Assembly (NCBI GenBank): GCA_015206945.1
Contig: JADEXV010000015.1
Location: 1 to 59,613 of the forward strand
Origin: Nostocales cyanobacterium LEGE 12452
GTDB taxonomy: Bacteria > Cyanobacteriota > Cyanobacteriia > Cyanobacteriales > Nostocaceae
Direction of reading: 5' to 3'
Length of the DNA stretch: 59,613 bases
This document shows positions 10,411 through 19,487 of this stretch, piece after piece. Each line of letters begins with the position of its first letter. The stretch's first letter is position 1. Made by a program: the position numbers and the translations under genes. The notes below the pieces were generated by a model. It was not told the DNA's origin, made no database searches, and saw nothing but the letters and a program-made list of their open reading frames with translations.

Positions 10411-10860
10411 ACGAACCGCAGAGGCGCAGAGAACGCGGAGGGAAGAGAGTTAGGAGAGGAAATGAATCGGCTTACGGGTGAGGTGATTGGGGCGGCGATT
10501 GAGGTGCATAAGGTGTTGGGGCCAGGGTTTTTGGAGGAGGTGTATAAGGAAGCGTTGATTATAGAATTTTTCAGGTGCGGGATACCCCATCTGGTTGAGA
10601 AGTCGGTAACAGTAAATTACAAGGGACATGAAGTAGGCAAGGGTAGATTAGATTTTCTGGTTGCCAATTGTCTAATTGTGGAATTAAAAGCTGTCCAAAA
10701 TTTAGCCCCAATCCACGAAGCTCAAGTCCTCTCATACCTTAAAATGACTAATTACCCCTTAGCCCTTCTCATCAACTTTAACGTCCTCCTTCTCAAAGAC
10801 GGCATCAAACGCATCATCCTCTCTTAATCTCTCTGCGCCCTCTGCGCCTCTGCGGTTCGT
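10411..10860. repeat. Inverted repeat pair framing the GxxExxY gene
   Basis: The left arm (10411-10431) and right arm (10840-10860) are perfect 21-nt reverse complements; the left arm starts ACGAACCGCAGAGGCGC and similarity extends about 10 nt further inward with mismatches. CGCAGAGGCGCAGAG strings of this type are dispersed repeats in many genomes. Here they bracket exactly one gene, which suggests that gene and repeats form a mobile or once-mobile unit (inference). The right arm ends 11 bp before the next gene's start codon. Confidence 0.8.
10462..10827 (+). CDS. GxxExxY family protein (PD-(D/E)XK-like)
   Basis: A 122-residue protein of the GxxExxY family (TIGR04256). The signature GPGFLEEVYKEAL is at residues ~19-31, followed by the core GRLDFLVANCLIVELKAVQ with the D...ExK pattern of the PD-(D/E)XK nuclease superfamily. 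Its biochemical role is not established. I chose the ATG at 10462 because an AGGAG motif lies just upstream and the conserved region starts there. The longer frame from 10390 would translate the inverted repeat and is unlikely to be real. Length matches the usual ~125 residues. Confidence 0.85.
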   Translation: MNRLTGEVIGAAIEVHKVLGPGFLEEVYKEALIIEFFRCGIPHLVEKSVTVNYKGHEVGKGRLDFLVANCLIVELKAVQNLAPIHEAQVLSYLKMTNYPLALLINFNVLLLKDGIKRIILS

Positions 10861-10871
10861 CTCTCAAATCC

Positions 10872-12131
10872 ATGAAACACCAAACAACCTCCCCTTGGAC
10901 ATTCATTCCCACCCTATATTTCACCTCCGGCATACCTTACATCATCATCAACACAGTTTCCGTAATCTTTTACAAAAAACTCGGAATAGATAACACTCAT
11001 ATTGCCCTATGGACAAGTTTTCTCTATCTACCTTGGGTCATCAAAATGTTTTGGGCCCCAATTGTCGATACTTACTCTACCAAACGCAAATGGATAATTT
11101 ACACCCAATTTGCCATGTTCTGCTGCTTGGGTTTGATAGCCATCTCCTTACAACTACCAAATTTCTTTTTCATCTCCCTTGCAACATTAACAATAGGAGC
11201 ATTTATTTCTGCAACTTATGACATTGCTACAGACGGCTTCTATCTCCTCGCCTTATCTCCAGAACAACAAGCCTTTTTTGTCGGTATACGCTCACTGTTT
11301 TATCGAATGGCTGTTATCTTTGGTTCAGGAATATTAGTAGTCTTAGCAGGTCAGCTTGAAGTATCACTCAATAATATTCCTTTAAGCTGGACTATAGCTA
11401 TTGGCTTCTCAGCTTTAATTTTAGCAATCTTGTTTATTTCTCATCGCCTATTTTTACCCTTACCTGAATCAGATAACAAACAACAGCTACAGGCTACAGA
11501 AATAATCCCCTTTTTGTCTATCATTAGCTCATATTTTACTCAAAATAAAATTATAAGTATTTTAGCATTTATCTTGCTCTACAGACTTGGCGAAGCAATG
11601 CTTGTCAAAATAGCTTCTTTATTTTTATTGGACAAACCAGAAGTAGGTGGTTTAGGGCTATCAACATCAGATGTCGGATTAGTATACGGTACATTTGGGG
11701 TAATATCCCTAATCTGTGGAGGAATTTTAGGAGGCTTGCTAATTTCTAAATATGGATTAAAAAAATGTCTCTTACCTATGGCTTTAGCTTTGAATTTACC
11801 TGATGTATTTTATGTGTATATGGCTTATACGAAGCCTTCACTAACATTAGTCTATCCCTTGGTTTCCTTGGAGCAATTTGGCTATGGTTTTGGGTTTACA
11901 GCTTTTAGTGTTTATTTAATGTATATTTGCCAAGGTGAATATAAAACTTCTCATTTTGCCATATCTACTGGCATTATGGCTTTAGGAATGATGTTACCCG
12001 GATTAGTTAGCGGTTATCTGCAAAAAGTACTTGGCTATCCATTATTTTTTGCCTTGGTTTGTTTGCTGACTATTCCTGGAATGATTGCTTTATTTTTTAT
12101 TCCTTTAAAAGAAGAACCAAAGCACCAATAA
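10872..12131 (+). CDS. AmpG-like major facilitator permease
   Basis: A 419-residue polytopic protein with about 12 hydrophobic segments. The opening (FIPTLYFTSGIPYIIINTVS, then LGIDNTHIALWTSFLYLPWVIK and FWAPIVDTYSTKRKWI) is characteristic of the AmpG/PAT branch of the MFS. AmpG proteins import anhydro-muropeptides released from peptidoglycan. The next gene, 17 bp downstream, encodes an N-acetylglucosamine-type kinase, which supports a role in recycling cell-wall sugars. Substrate is inferred from family and neighbour only. The start codon lies close to the inverted repeat arm of the upstream GxxExxY unit, so its promoter may be inside or before that unit. Confidence 0.8.
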   Translation: MKHQTTSPWTFIPTLYFTSGIPYIIINTVSVIFYKKLGIDNTHIALWTSFLYLPWVIKMFWAPIVDTYSTKRKWIIYTQFAMFCCLGLIAISLQLPNFFFISLATLTIGAFISATYDIATDGFYLLALSPEQQAFFVGIRSLFYRMAVIFGSGILVVLAGQLEVSLNNIPLSWTIAIGFSALILAILFISHRLFLPLPESDNKQQLQATEIIPFLSIISSYFTQNKIISILAFILLYRLGEAMLVKIASLFLLDKPEVGGLGLSTSDVGLVYGTFGVISLICGGILGGLLISKYGLKKCLLPMALALNLPDVFYVYMAYTKPSLTLVYPLVSLEQFGYGFGFTAFSVYLMYICQGEYKTSHFAISTGIMALGMMLPGLVSGYLQKVLGYPLFFALVCLLTIPGMIALFFIPLKEEPKHQ

Positions 12132-12148
12132 TTAAGTTACTGCAATCC

Positions 12149-13105
12149 ATGAGTTATGTTTTAGGAATAGATGGCGGCGGTAGCAAGACTGTTTGTGTCT
12201 TAATGGATGATTTGCATCTAGTGCTAGGTCGTGCTGAAGCAGGCCCATCTAATTATCAGAGTATAGGTATTGAAGCTACTCTACAATCTATTCAATCTAC
12301 AATTCACAATGCGGTTGAGGCAGCAATAATTACCAATTCTGTGAATATTGACGCGATATGTTTGGGTTTAGCAGGTGTAGGTCGTGCAAAAGATATCGAA
12401 GTAGTGAAAGGTTTAATTAAAAAGTTACAGAATAAAAAATTGCCTATTAATTGGGCATTACAGCCAGCCAATATTGTAATTTGTAACGATGCTTTGATTG
12501 CTTTAGTTGGTGGAATTGGTCAGCCTGTAGGAATTGTGGTTGCAGCAGGTACTGGTTCGATAGTTTTCGGACGAAATCATGAAGGACATACTAAGCGAGT
12601 TGGCGGCTGGGGGTATATTTTAGGAGATGAAGGTAGTGCTTATAAAATTGCGATCGCAGGCATGAACGCAGCATTAAAATCTTATGATGGACGAGAGATG
12701 TCAACGAGTTTGCTAGAGGGTTTCAAACAGCATCTTGATTTGAAAAGTATAGAAGATTTAATAGAAGTAGTATATCGCCGAGAATGGGGAGTTAAACAGA
12801 TAGCAGCTTTAGCACCAATTGTAGATTTTTCAGCAGCATCAGGTGATATAGTAGCGAATATTATAATTGACGATGCTGTAAAAGAGTTAGTAAAAGCTAC
12901 ATCTACAGTAATTGATGCGATTTTTACTACTGACTCAGTTTTAGAAGTAGTCACAACAGGAAGTGTGTGGCGCGGTAGATGCAATATCCATGAAAGATTT
13001 GCAGCGTCTCTTGTTAATAAGTTTCCTAATGTAAAGGTGATTTTTCCGAGGTATGAACCTGCTTATGGTGCTGGTTTGTTAGCGTTGCAGACAACTCAAA
13101 ATTGA
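12149..13105 (+). CDS. N-acetylglucosamine kinase-like (BadF/BadG family ATPase)
   Basis: A 318-residue ASKHA-fold sugar kinase. The N-terminal phosphate loop YVLGIDGGGSKT is followed by AICLGLAGVGR, VVAAGTGSIVFG (phosphate 2 and sugar region), GGWGYILGDEGSAY and a C-terminal VTTGSVWRG adenosine loop. This pattern fits the BadF/BadG/BcrA/BcrD ATPase domain in its GlcNAc/glucosamine kinase form. It probably phosphorylates GlcNAc from turnover or uptake. An upstream extension in frame (from 12059) overlaps the permease and is not needed. The ATG at 12149 directly precedes the conserved start. Likely an operon with the AmpG-like gene. Confidence 0.82.
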   Translation: MSYVLGIDGGGSKTVCVLMDDLHLVLGRAEAGPSNYQSIGIEATLQSIQSTIHNAVEAAIITNSVNIDAICLGLAGVGRAKDIEVVKGLIKKLQNKKLPINWALQPANIVICNDALIALVGGIGQPVGIVVAAGTGSIVFGRNHEGHTKRVGGWGYILGDEGSAYKIAIAGMNAALKSYDGREMSTSLLEGFKQHLDLKSIEDLIEVVYRREWGVKQIAALAPIVDFSAASGDIVANIIIDDAVKELVKATSTVIDAIFTTDSVLEVVTTGSVWRGRCNIHERFAASLVNKFPNVKVIFPRYEPAYGAGLLALQTTQN

Positions 13106-13131
13106 CGCGAAGAAAGCAATAATATAAGTTT

Positions 13132-13872
13132 TCAGTCTGCAAATATGCGCCCCAAAAAAGTTACTATTTCAGACCAAGCTGCGGTGGTAGCACTAGAATC
13201 ATAACGATATCCGTCATCGCGCATGAATGTATGTTCTGCTTCATAGAAAAAAACTTGGTGAGGGATGTTAGCATTCTCAATTGCTTTTATTATGGTTTGG
13301 CGATCGCTATCTGGTATATGAGGGTCAAGAGTACCGAACACCATTAGCATCTCACCTTTGATTTCACTTACCCTCTGGATTGTATCGGCTACCTCTTTAC
13401 CCAATTTACCACTGGGAATTCCAGTCGGGTAACAGCAGACACAAGCCCGAATTTCGCTTTGGAATGCTGCGCGGAAGGCTAAATGTCCACCAATACAAAA
13501 GCCGAGAGTGCCTATTTTATTTGGAGAAACCACACTCTCTGTTTTCAGAAATTCAATCACAGCAAGGCAATCGGCATCATAATCAGCTACGGAGGTTCGA
13601 CGCGCATCGTCATTTCCCCGCATCCTTCCCAGATCGTCTGGCTCAATTACTAAACCAACTGGCTCAATTCGGTGAAAAATTTCTGGGGCTGCTACTACAT
13701 AGCCGTATCCTGCTAAGTAGTTGGCTAGACGAATCATTGCATCACCTAACTGATAAATATCACTGTAGAAGACAATACCAGGGTATTTTCCTGCTGCTTT
13801 GGGAGCCGCAACATAAACACGCATTAAGCTGCCATCTACTCTTAACTCAACATTGCGCTTAGTGATTTGCAC
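13132..13872 (-). CDS. Dienelactone hydrolase family protein
   Basis: A 246-residue alpha/beta hydrolase. The nucleophile elbow is GFCIGG with Cys, as in dienelactone hydrolases. The acid is in MVFGTLDPHIPD and the histidine in EAEHTFMRD. The N-terminal motif KYPGIVFYSDIYQLGD fits the family. The start is GTG at 13872. It converges with the kinase gene (27-bp gap). The substrate is unknown; many cyanobacteria carry paralogues of this family. Confidence 0.85.
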   Translation of the reverse strand: MQITKRNVELRVDGSLMRVYVAAPKAAGKYPGIVFYSDIYQLGDAMIRLANYLAGYGYVVAAPEIFHRIEPVGLVIEPDDLGRMRGNDDARRTSVADYDADCLAVIEFLKTESVVSPNKIGTLGFCIGGHLAFRAAFQSEIRACVCCYPTGIPSGKLGKEVADTIQRVSEIKGEMLMVFGTLDPHIPDSDRQTIIKAIENANIPHQVFFYEAEHTFMRDDGYRYDSSATTAAWSEIVTFLGRIFAD

Positions 13873-14108
13873 TCTTTTGTCTCCGTGTTACGCTTGCTGT
13901 CATTAAAGCAGCCTACTGCCATAAGGCATTCATCCGCATCTACAAAATACCTGAAGTTTTTCTAGCATCCGGTTACTTTAAACCTACAATTTGGCTTTCT
14001 TTTCTTTACGTGTTTGTACGCTAGCATTTTATTTATTAAACTCAGTACGATGAAAGGACTAGTAAGATAAAGTGGTAAATATTTTCATTTTTAATATTTG
14101 GCTTTTTT

Positions 14109-15554
14109 ATGGATAATAATCAAAATTTAAAAACACTTTTTTCTTGTAATCCCTTTGAAGTAATTAAACAATATAAAAATAAGCATAATGGTAAGGATAA
14201 TAGTATTTATAATTCTCCAGAATATAAAGACTTTCTAAATACAGTCAAGCAGCCTTTTATTAACTTTTGCTATTTAATACATCAACAGATACCATGTGAA
14301 ATTGCTGCCACTAATTTTTATAAAATAACATCAAACCAATTAATTGAAATAGATATTAATATATTAGTCTCTCCTTATAAAATGAGGTTACATAAGTATT
14401 TAGATATATTTTCATTATTATATATAGAATTAATAGATACAGGTATAAACATAAAGTTTGTAGAATATGCAGGCGCATTTTTAGCCAAAAAGATTGTAGA
14501 ACTAAATCCTGTAATGATAGGAAATATAATTGCTAAAGATGTTAAGGCGTTTGATTTTGCATATAATGGTGATAGTTGTTATTTTAATCAAAGAGAAATA
14601 TTAAACTTTTCCAAAGAAGAATTAGTTAATAAATTTAAAAAATGGTTTGAGCATTATCTCCCCTTATTTTTACAAGCAGTATCTAAGGAGCCAATACCTG
14701 TTGTTAGTCAATATATACATTCTAAGAAACTTAAATATAGCTTAAACCAATGCGCTGAAGATACTGGAGTTTCACAACCAGTACTAGAACGCTGGATACG
14801 TACAATTAATCGTAAAGGTCAAGCAATTTTATATGGTTCACCTGGAACAGGAAAAACTTATCTTGCTGAAAAAATCGGCCGATATTTAATCGGCAACAGA
14901 GATGGTTTTTCAGAACTGGTTCAATTTCATCCAGCCTACTCTTATGAAGACTTTATTCAAGGTATCCGTCCCCAAAGTCAAGAAGGAAAGTTAACATATC
15001 CACTGGTTCCGGGACGCTTTTTGGAATTCTGCAAAAGGGCAGAGTCTTACGAAGATACTTGTGTTTTAATCATTGATGAAATAAACCGCGCTAATCTCGC
15101 ACAAGTTTTTGGCGAACTAATGTACTTACTTGAGTACCGAGATAAAGAAATTCCATTAGCTGGCGGTAACAGGTTTCGCATCCCGAAAAATGTCCGCATT
15201 ATTGGGACAATGAATACAGCAGATAGGTCTATTGCCAATATAGATCATGCGCTACGCCGCCGTTTCGCATTTATTGAACTTCGCCCAAATTATGATGTCC
15301 TGCGAAATTATCACCGAAAAAGAGGTTTTGTAGTAGAGGGATTACTTAACATTTTAAAGCAATTAAATCAAGCGATCGCAGACAAAAACTACGAAATTGG
15401 TATTTCATTCTTTTTAACAGACAACCTACATGAAGATATAGAAGATATATGGCGCATGGAAATTGAACCATATTTAGAAGAATACTTTTTTAACCAGCTA
15501 GAAAAAATCGATCAGTTTCGCTGGGATGAAATAAAAAATAAACTATGGATATAA
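14109..15554 (+). CDS. McrB-like AAA+ GTPase/ATPase of a type IV restriction system
   Basis: A 481-residue protein. Residues ~1-225 form an N-terminal region with no family I recognise (AT-rich, Asn/Lys/Ile-rich), presumably the target-recognition part. The AAA+ module follows: Walker A LYGSPGTGKTYLAEKIG, the McrB-typical FHPAYSYEDFIQGIRP, Walker B CVLIIDEINRANLAQVFGE, and the MNTADRSI motif of McrB with ALRRRFAF. McrB uses GTP in E. coli; which nucleotide is used here is not visible. The McrC-like gene overlaps by 10 nt, giving a coupled pair. Lower GC than neighbours suggests horizontal acquisition. The family role is cleavage of modified foreign DNA. Confidence 0.85.
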   Translation: MDNNQNLKTLFSCNPFEVIKQYKNKHNGKDNSIYNSPEYKDFLNTVKQPFINFCYLIHQQIPCEIAATNFYKITSNQLIEIDINILVSPYKMRLHKYLDIFSLLYIELIDTGINIKFVEYAGAFLAKKIVELNPVMIGNIIAKDVKAFDFAYNGDSCYFNQREILNFSKEELVNKFKKWFEHYLPLFLQAVSKEPIPVVSQYIHSKKLKYSLNQCAEDTGVSQPVLERWIRTINRKGQAILYGSPGTGKTYLAEKIGRYLIGNRDGFSELVQFHPAYSYEDFIQGIRPQSQEGKLTYPLVPGRFLEFCKRAESYEDTCVLIIDEINRANLAQVFGELMYLLEYRDKEIPLAGGNRFRIPKNVRIIGTMNTADRSIANIDHALRRRFAFIELRPNYDVLRNYHRKRGFVVEGLLNILKQLNQAIADKNYEIGISFFLTDNLHEDIEDIWRMEIEPYLEEYFFNQLEKIDQFRWDEIKNKLWI

Positions 15555-16762
15555 ACTCAGCAAAACCAAGAATTATTGAACTTACAGAATATGAAAATAA
15601 ATCATTTCAGCGTGATGAAATACCCAATTCAGCCGCAGTCGAGTTATTTGAAAAATACAAAACACAAGTAGATATAGAATTTCCTACCTATACAACGAGA
15701 GATCGTTGGAAACTGAAAGCTAAAGGATGGGTAGGTTACATTCCTGTAACTCCTGAATTGCATCTAAAAATAAATCCGAAAGTGCCTATCCAAAACCTCT
15801 TCGGAATGTTGGAATATGCCTATAATTTAAAAGGGTTTCGCTTTCTCGAAGGGCTAATGGATTGTGAATCTCTAGAGAATTTTTATAATAATCTGGCTCA
15901 TATCTTAGCCGATAAAGTTTTAGATCGATGCCGCAAAGGATTATATCGTACTTATTTGCCTCAAACACAGCAGTTTTCTTATGTGCGAGGAAGACTAGAT
16001 GTGCAACAGATAATTCAAAAGCCGTGGAATGTTAAACTGAAATGCGATTACGAAGAACATACGGCTGATATTAAAGAAAATCAAATCCTGGCATGGACAC
16101 TTTATATCATTGGTCGTAGCGGTTTATGTTCAGAAAGAGTATCACTAAAAGTACGAAAAGCTTATCATGATCTACAAGGATTAGTAACGCTGCAACCTTG
16201 TAGCACAGAAGATTGTATTGCCAGACAGTATAATCGCCTCAATCCCGACTATGAACTATTACATAATTTATGTCGATTCTTTTTAGAAAATAGTAGCCCC
16301 AGTCATGAGGGGGGAAATTACAAAACCCTACCCTTTCTCGTCGACATGGCACATTTATATGAACTTTTTGTTGCAGAATGGCTTAAGAAAAACACGCCGC
16401 AAGGCTATTTTTTCAAACAGCAACATCCAATAGAAATTAGTCAAAATCGGCACTTCAATATAGATATATTACTGTGTGATGCTGATACTGGCAAAACAAT
16501 AGCAGTTTTGGATACAAAGTATAAAGCCCCAGAACTGGCAGGATATACAGATATTCATCAAATGATCAGCTACGCCAACACAACAAAATGCAAGCAAGCC
16601 TTTTTGATATACCCCAAAGACTTAACACAGCCACTAGATATTAAAAGTGACGAAATTCGAGTCCGCAGTCTCACCTTTTCCCTAGATGATAATCTCGATC
16701 GCGCAGGTGAAACCTTCTTTAAAAACCTTTTTCTCCTAATCCCTCAGAATTCACACCAATAA
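15545..16762 (+). CDS. McrC-like nuclease subunit
   Basis: A 405-residue McrBC-component family protein. The N-terminal half contains the family's WVGYIPVTPELHLKINPKV and LEYAYNLKGF motifs. The C-terminal nuclease has a PD-(D/E)XK core: FNIDILLCDADTG, then AVLDTKYKAPE, then DIHQMISYA. Translation begins inside the end of the McrB-like gene, consistent with one restriction complex. No methyltransferase is adjacent, which fits a type IV (modification-dependent) system rather than type I-III. All catalytic acidic and lysine positions that I can locate appear intact. Confidence 0.85.
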   Translation: MDINSAKPRIIELTEYENKSFQRDEIPNSAAVELFEKYKTQVDIEFPTYTTRDRWKLKAKGWVGYIPVTPELHLKINPKVPIQNLFGMLEYAYNLKGFRFLEGLMDCESLENFYNNLAHILADKVLDRCRKGLYRTYLPQTQQFSYVRGRLDVQQIIQKPWNVKLKCDYEEHTADIKENQILAWTLYIIGRSGLCSERVSLKVRKAYHDLQGLVTLQPCSTEDCIARQYNRLNPDYELLHNLCRFFLENSSPSHEGGNYKTLPFLVDMAHLYELFVAEWLKKNTPQGYFFKQQHPIEISQNRHFNIDILLCDADTGKTIAVLDTKYKAPELAGYTDIHQMISYANTTKCKQAFLIYPKDLTQPLDIKSDEIRVRSLTFSLDDNLDRAGETFFKNLFLLIPQNSHQ

Positions 16763-16944
16763 TTAATAAAGGGGACAGATGACATTCGCTTGCTGCGAAG
16801 CACCCATCCCCGAATAGCTGCCCAGATCATGAACCTGGAATCTATAGTCCGGTATCTAATAATCACAGTATCGGCCGAGATATGTAGATTGTCACTGGGA
16901 TAGATACTGATTTACGAAATACCTACGAAAAGATTGTTACACAA

Positions 16945-18216
16945 TTACTCTTGTTCACCCTTAATTCCGCCTCCCATCGCCAACAGCGCCGTTCCATAAG
17001 CCGCTTCTGTGTACACTGACGCTACTACAGGAACCTGCAAATGATGCCCCCTAATCGCAGTCCAAGTTTCATTCGCCGCGCCACCGCCAGCAGTATAAAC
17101 ACGGCTCAAATTGTCTGCGCCCATTTGCTGTAATAATTCATACCCTCGCGCTTCTATACGGGCAATGCTTTCTAACAACCCATGCAAAAATTCCACTGGA
17201 TTATCTGGGCGTGGTGACAAACGTGGCGGTAGATTCGGATCGTTAATCGGAAAGCGATCGCCTACCTTCAATAACGGATAATAATCTAACTCGCTAGCTT
17301 TTGATACATCAATCTCCCGGCTAAGGCTTTCTAACTCAGCATTCGTGAAAAATTGCTTTAGTACTGCACCTCCAGTATTAGAAGCACCACCAGTTAGCCA
17401 CAAATCACCCAACCGATGGCTGTAAATCCCATATCTAGCATCTTCTACACGGGTACGACTTAACAACTTTAGTACCAATGTTGAACCAAGGGAAGTCACG
17501 GCTTCACCAGGTAATTTTGCCCCACTAGCGAGAAAAGCCGCAATACTATCAGTTGTACCTGCACACACCAGACAATCACGGCGAAAACCGAACTTATCCG
17601 CAATTTCAGGACGCAATTCGGCAATGGGAGTCCCAGGAGGTAAAACTTTGGGTAGCTGAATCGGTATTTCCAGCTTTTCTAGCCATTCTGGGTATTTCAA
17701 CTCTTCTACGTCATAACCCAGCTTTAAAGCATTATGGTAATCGCTAATACCCAACTGTCCATGCAGGAGAAACGCCAGCCAATCTGCTTGATGCAGGAAA
17801 TATCTAGCTTCACTAAAAGAGGGTTGTTGCCTCATCCACAAAAGTTTAGCGAGGCTGGAGGTGGCGCTTAACACGGTATGATTGGGAGGTGCGATACTCC
17901 TCAAATGCTCTATTACCAATGATCCCCGCCCATCGTTGTACAGCAATGGTGCATCTGTTGGATTGCCAGCCGCATTGACCAGCAAGACGGTGGAGGAAGT
18001 ACCATTAATTGCGATCGCTTTAATTTTTCGCCGCAACTCTTCAGGTATTTGTTCCAGCAGGACAAACAAAGTCTCATGCCAAATTTTTGGCGTAACGACG
18101 GCTGGTGAGTCCTTGAATGGATATCGTACCTCAGCCTGAATACAATAGGCTTCCTCGTCAATCACCATGCCCCGTGCGCCAGATGTGCCGAAGTCGATAC
18201 CCAAATACAAATTCAT
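16945..18216 (-). CDS. FGGY-family carbohydrate kinase, probable D-ribulose kinase type
   Basis: A 423-residue sugar kinase. The N-terminal phosphate motif YLGIDFGTSGARG is followed by IAINGTSSTVLLV, the sugar-site region KLLWM...HQADWLAFLLHG, GTTDSIAAFLASGAK, TSLGSTLVLKLL and the C-terminal VYTAGGGAANETWTAIRG. The pattern resembles the cyanobacterial and plant FGGY kinases reported to act on D-ribulose, but substrate cannot be decided from motifs alone. Length is shorter than the 480-520 of xylulokinases. It lies divergently to psaM with a 160-bp spacer and appears monocistronic. Confidence 0.8.
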   Translation of the reverse strand: MNLYLGIDFGTSGARGMVIDEEAYCIQAEVRYPFKDSPAVVTPKIWHETLFVLLEQIPEELRRKIKAIAINGTSSTVLLVNAAGNPTDAPLLYNDGRGSLVIEHLRSIAPPNHTVLSATSSLAKLLWMRQQPSFSEARYFLHQADWLAFLLHGQLGISDYHNALKLGYDVEELKYPEWLEKLEIPIQLPKVLPPGTPIAELRPEIADKFGFRRDCLVCAGTTDSIAAFLASGAKLPGEAVTSLGSTLVLKLLSRTRVEDARYGIYSHRLGDLWLTGGASNTGGAVLKQFFTNAELESLSREIDVSKASELDYYPLLKVGDRFPINDPNLPPRLSPRPDNPVEFLHGLLESIARIEARGYELLQQMGADNLSRVYTAGGGAANETWTAIRGHHLQVPVVASVYTEAAYGTALLAMGGGIKGEQE

Positions 18217-18375
18217 AATTTTTATAAATTTTTTTAATGGAGAATAAATAAGGACTACTGATTAATAACTGCTTTTGTTGCATCTTGTAACAAGATATTC
18301 CACAATCTTGGCAAAACAAGGAAAAGTAGTAAACGAACTGTTCAAAATCTATTCAGTTTAGGAGGTTTTCAGCCA

Positions 18376-18506
18376 TGCCTATCTTAGATACTCTGTACAT
18401 CGCTCAGATATCTTCCATCTCAGATACTCAAGTCTACATCGCTCTAGTTGTAGCCTTGATCCCAGGAGTTCTAGCTTGGCGATTAGCCACAGAACTTTAC
18501 AAATAA
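18376..18506 (+). CDS. psaM: Photosystem I reaction centre subunit XII (PsaM)
   Basis: A very short thylakoid membrane protein. The C-terminal ~29 residues read ISDTQVYIALVVALIPG, then VLAWRLATELYK, the classical single-helix PsaM. A strong AGGAGG lies 10 nt before the ATG at 18376. The N-terminal segment looks like MPILDTLYIAQ followed by SISDTQVYIA, as if the first ~10 codons were duplicated, giving about 43 residues instead of the usual ~30. Counting from ATG to the TAA at 18504-18506 leaves the frame one base off by my numbering, so the joint around 18405-18420 should be checked. The PsaM identity itself is secure. Confidence 0.85.
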
Positions 18507-18851
18507 GGCTCCGATGTGACACAGTTGAAAAGCTAATAATCCTGGCAGTACGGGGTGCAGTTTCCAGACTTTATGGCTTTATGTCATAAGTACCTAGAAA
18601 CCTTGCACTTACGTAAGCCAGGTTATTTTTTAACTAGTGCGACACTTGTAGCTATTTCAAAAAAATGAAGTAATATGACAGCTAAATCAAGCATTCAGGA
18701 GTGCTGAGTGCTAATTCAGCTCCGAGTATCGAGTGCTGTTAGCGGTAGCGGGGCGTTTAGCCCGTGCTGAGTAATATTTCCAACTCAGCACTCATGACTC
18801 AGCACTCTTGATAGTGTTTCCCTTCACTAAGCGAGGTTATCTTTTAGCATC
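18507..18851. other. psaM 3' spacer with short repeats
   Basis: Contains the psaM terminator hairpin and a stretch of GAGTGCTGAGTGCT / CTCAGCACTC inverted elements (about 18699-18805) that could fold into a stem. No gene seen. Confidence 0.5.
18599..18632 (+). terminator. Probable Rho-independent terminator downstream of psaM
   Basis: An imperfect hairpin, AACCTTGCACTTAC opposing GTAAGCCAGGTT, is followed directly by a run of T (ATTTTTT). It lies about 90 bp after the psaM stop and is a plausible end for a short psaM transcript. Confidence 0.6.
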
Positions 18852-19262
18852 ATGAACGCGACTCAACCCTCTAGACCACCGTTACAACCTATACAAAAAC
18901 GCCGGGTCATTTCTCGACCAAAGCGGCATCTTCGTCAACGTTCTTACCAGGTGATGGCACTGGAAAGCACAGCCAAAATAGCGGTCAATCTTGTGATTAC
19001 AGCCGTGGCAGCATCTGCCTTGACACAACTCTTGCCTTACCATTGGTTACAGCAAGAAAAATTACGAGAAATGAGTACTGAAGTCAAGCTGATGGAAGGA
19101 CATGTCAATGGTTTACAGGCGGAATTTAGCCGTAACTTTGATCCCCAAGAAGCTAAAATTATTAGACAACGGCAAGGACACCGATTCGATCCCAGCCAAC
19201 GTCAGATAGTCTTGATGAATCAAGATCGCCGAGAAGATGAGCAAACAGACTCATCACCCTAA
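18852..19262 (+). CDS. Conserved cyanobacterial single-pass membrane protein
   Basis: A 136-residue protein. A basic N-terminus (residues 1-35, rich in R/K/P) precedes one transmembrane helix (IAVNLVITAVAASALTQLL). A short coiled-coil-prone stretch (QEKLREMSTEVKLMEGHVNGLQAEF) and a polar tail follow. The layout of basic cytosolic tail, one helix and coiled coil is reminiscent of FtsL/FtsB-like bitopic division proteins, but I see no specific similarity and give no function. The ATG at 18852 fits. Short AGTGCTGAGT repeats occupy the upstream spacer. Confidence 0.7.
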   Translation: MNATQPSRPPLQPIQKRRVISRPKRHLRQRSYQVMALESTAKIAVNLVITAVAASALTQLLPYHWLQQEKLREMSTEVKLMEGHVNGLQAEFSRNFDPQEAKIIRQRQGHRFDPSQRQIVLMNQDRREDEQTDSSP

Positions 19263-19487
19263 AATAAATGGCGAATTTGGGATTATTTAGGTTTATTGTG
19301 ATTCAGACTACGTATAAACTGGGTGTTAATTTATATTATTGCTAATAAGTAATGGTTAATAGCTAATTTTTGAATAGCTATATAGTTATCATCTATTAGT
19401 CATTAGCAATACAGCGTCACTAAACTCTAGTTCAAAATTAATCAATTATTTTGAATTTTGAATCCCCCAGAAGAACTAATCTACCAA

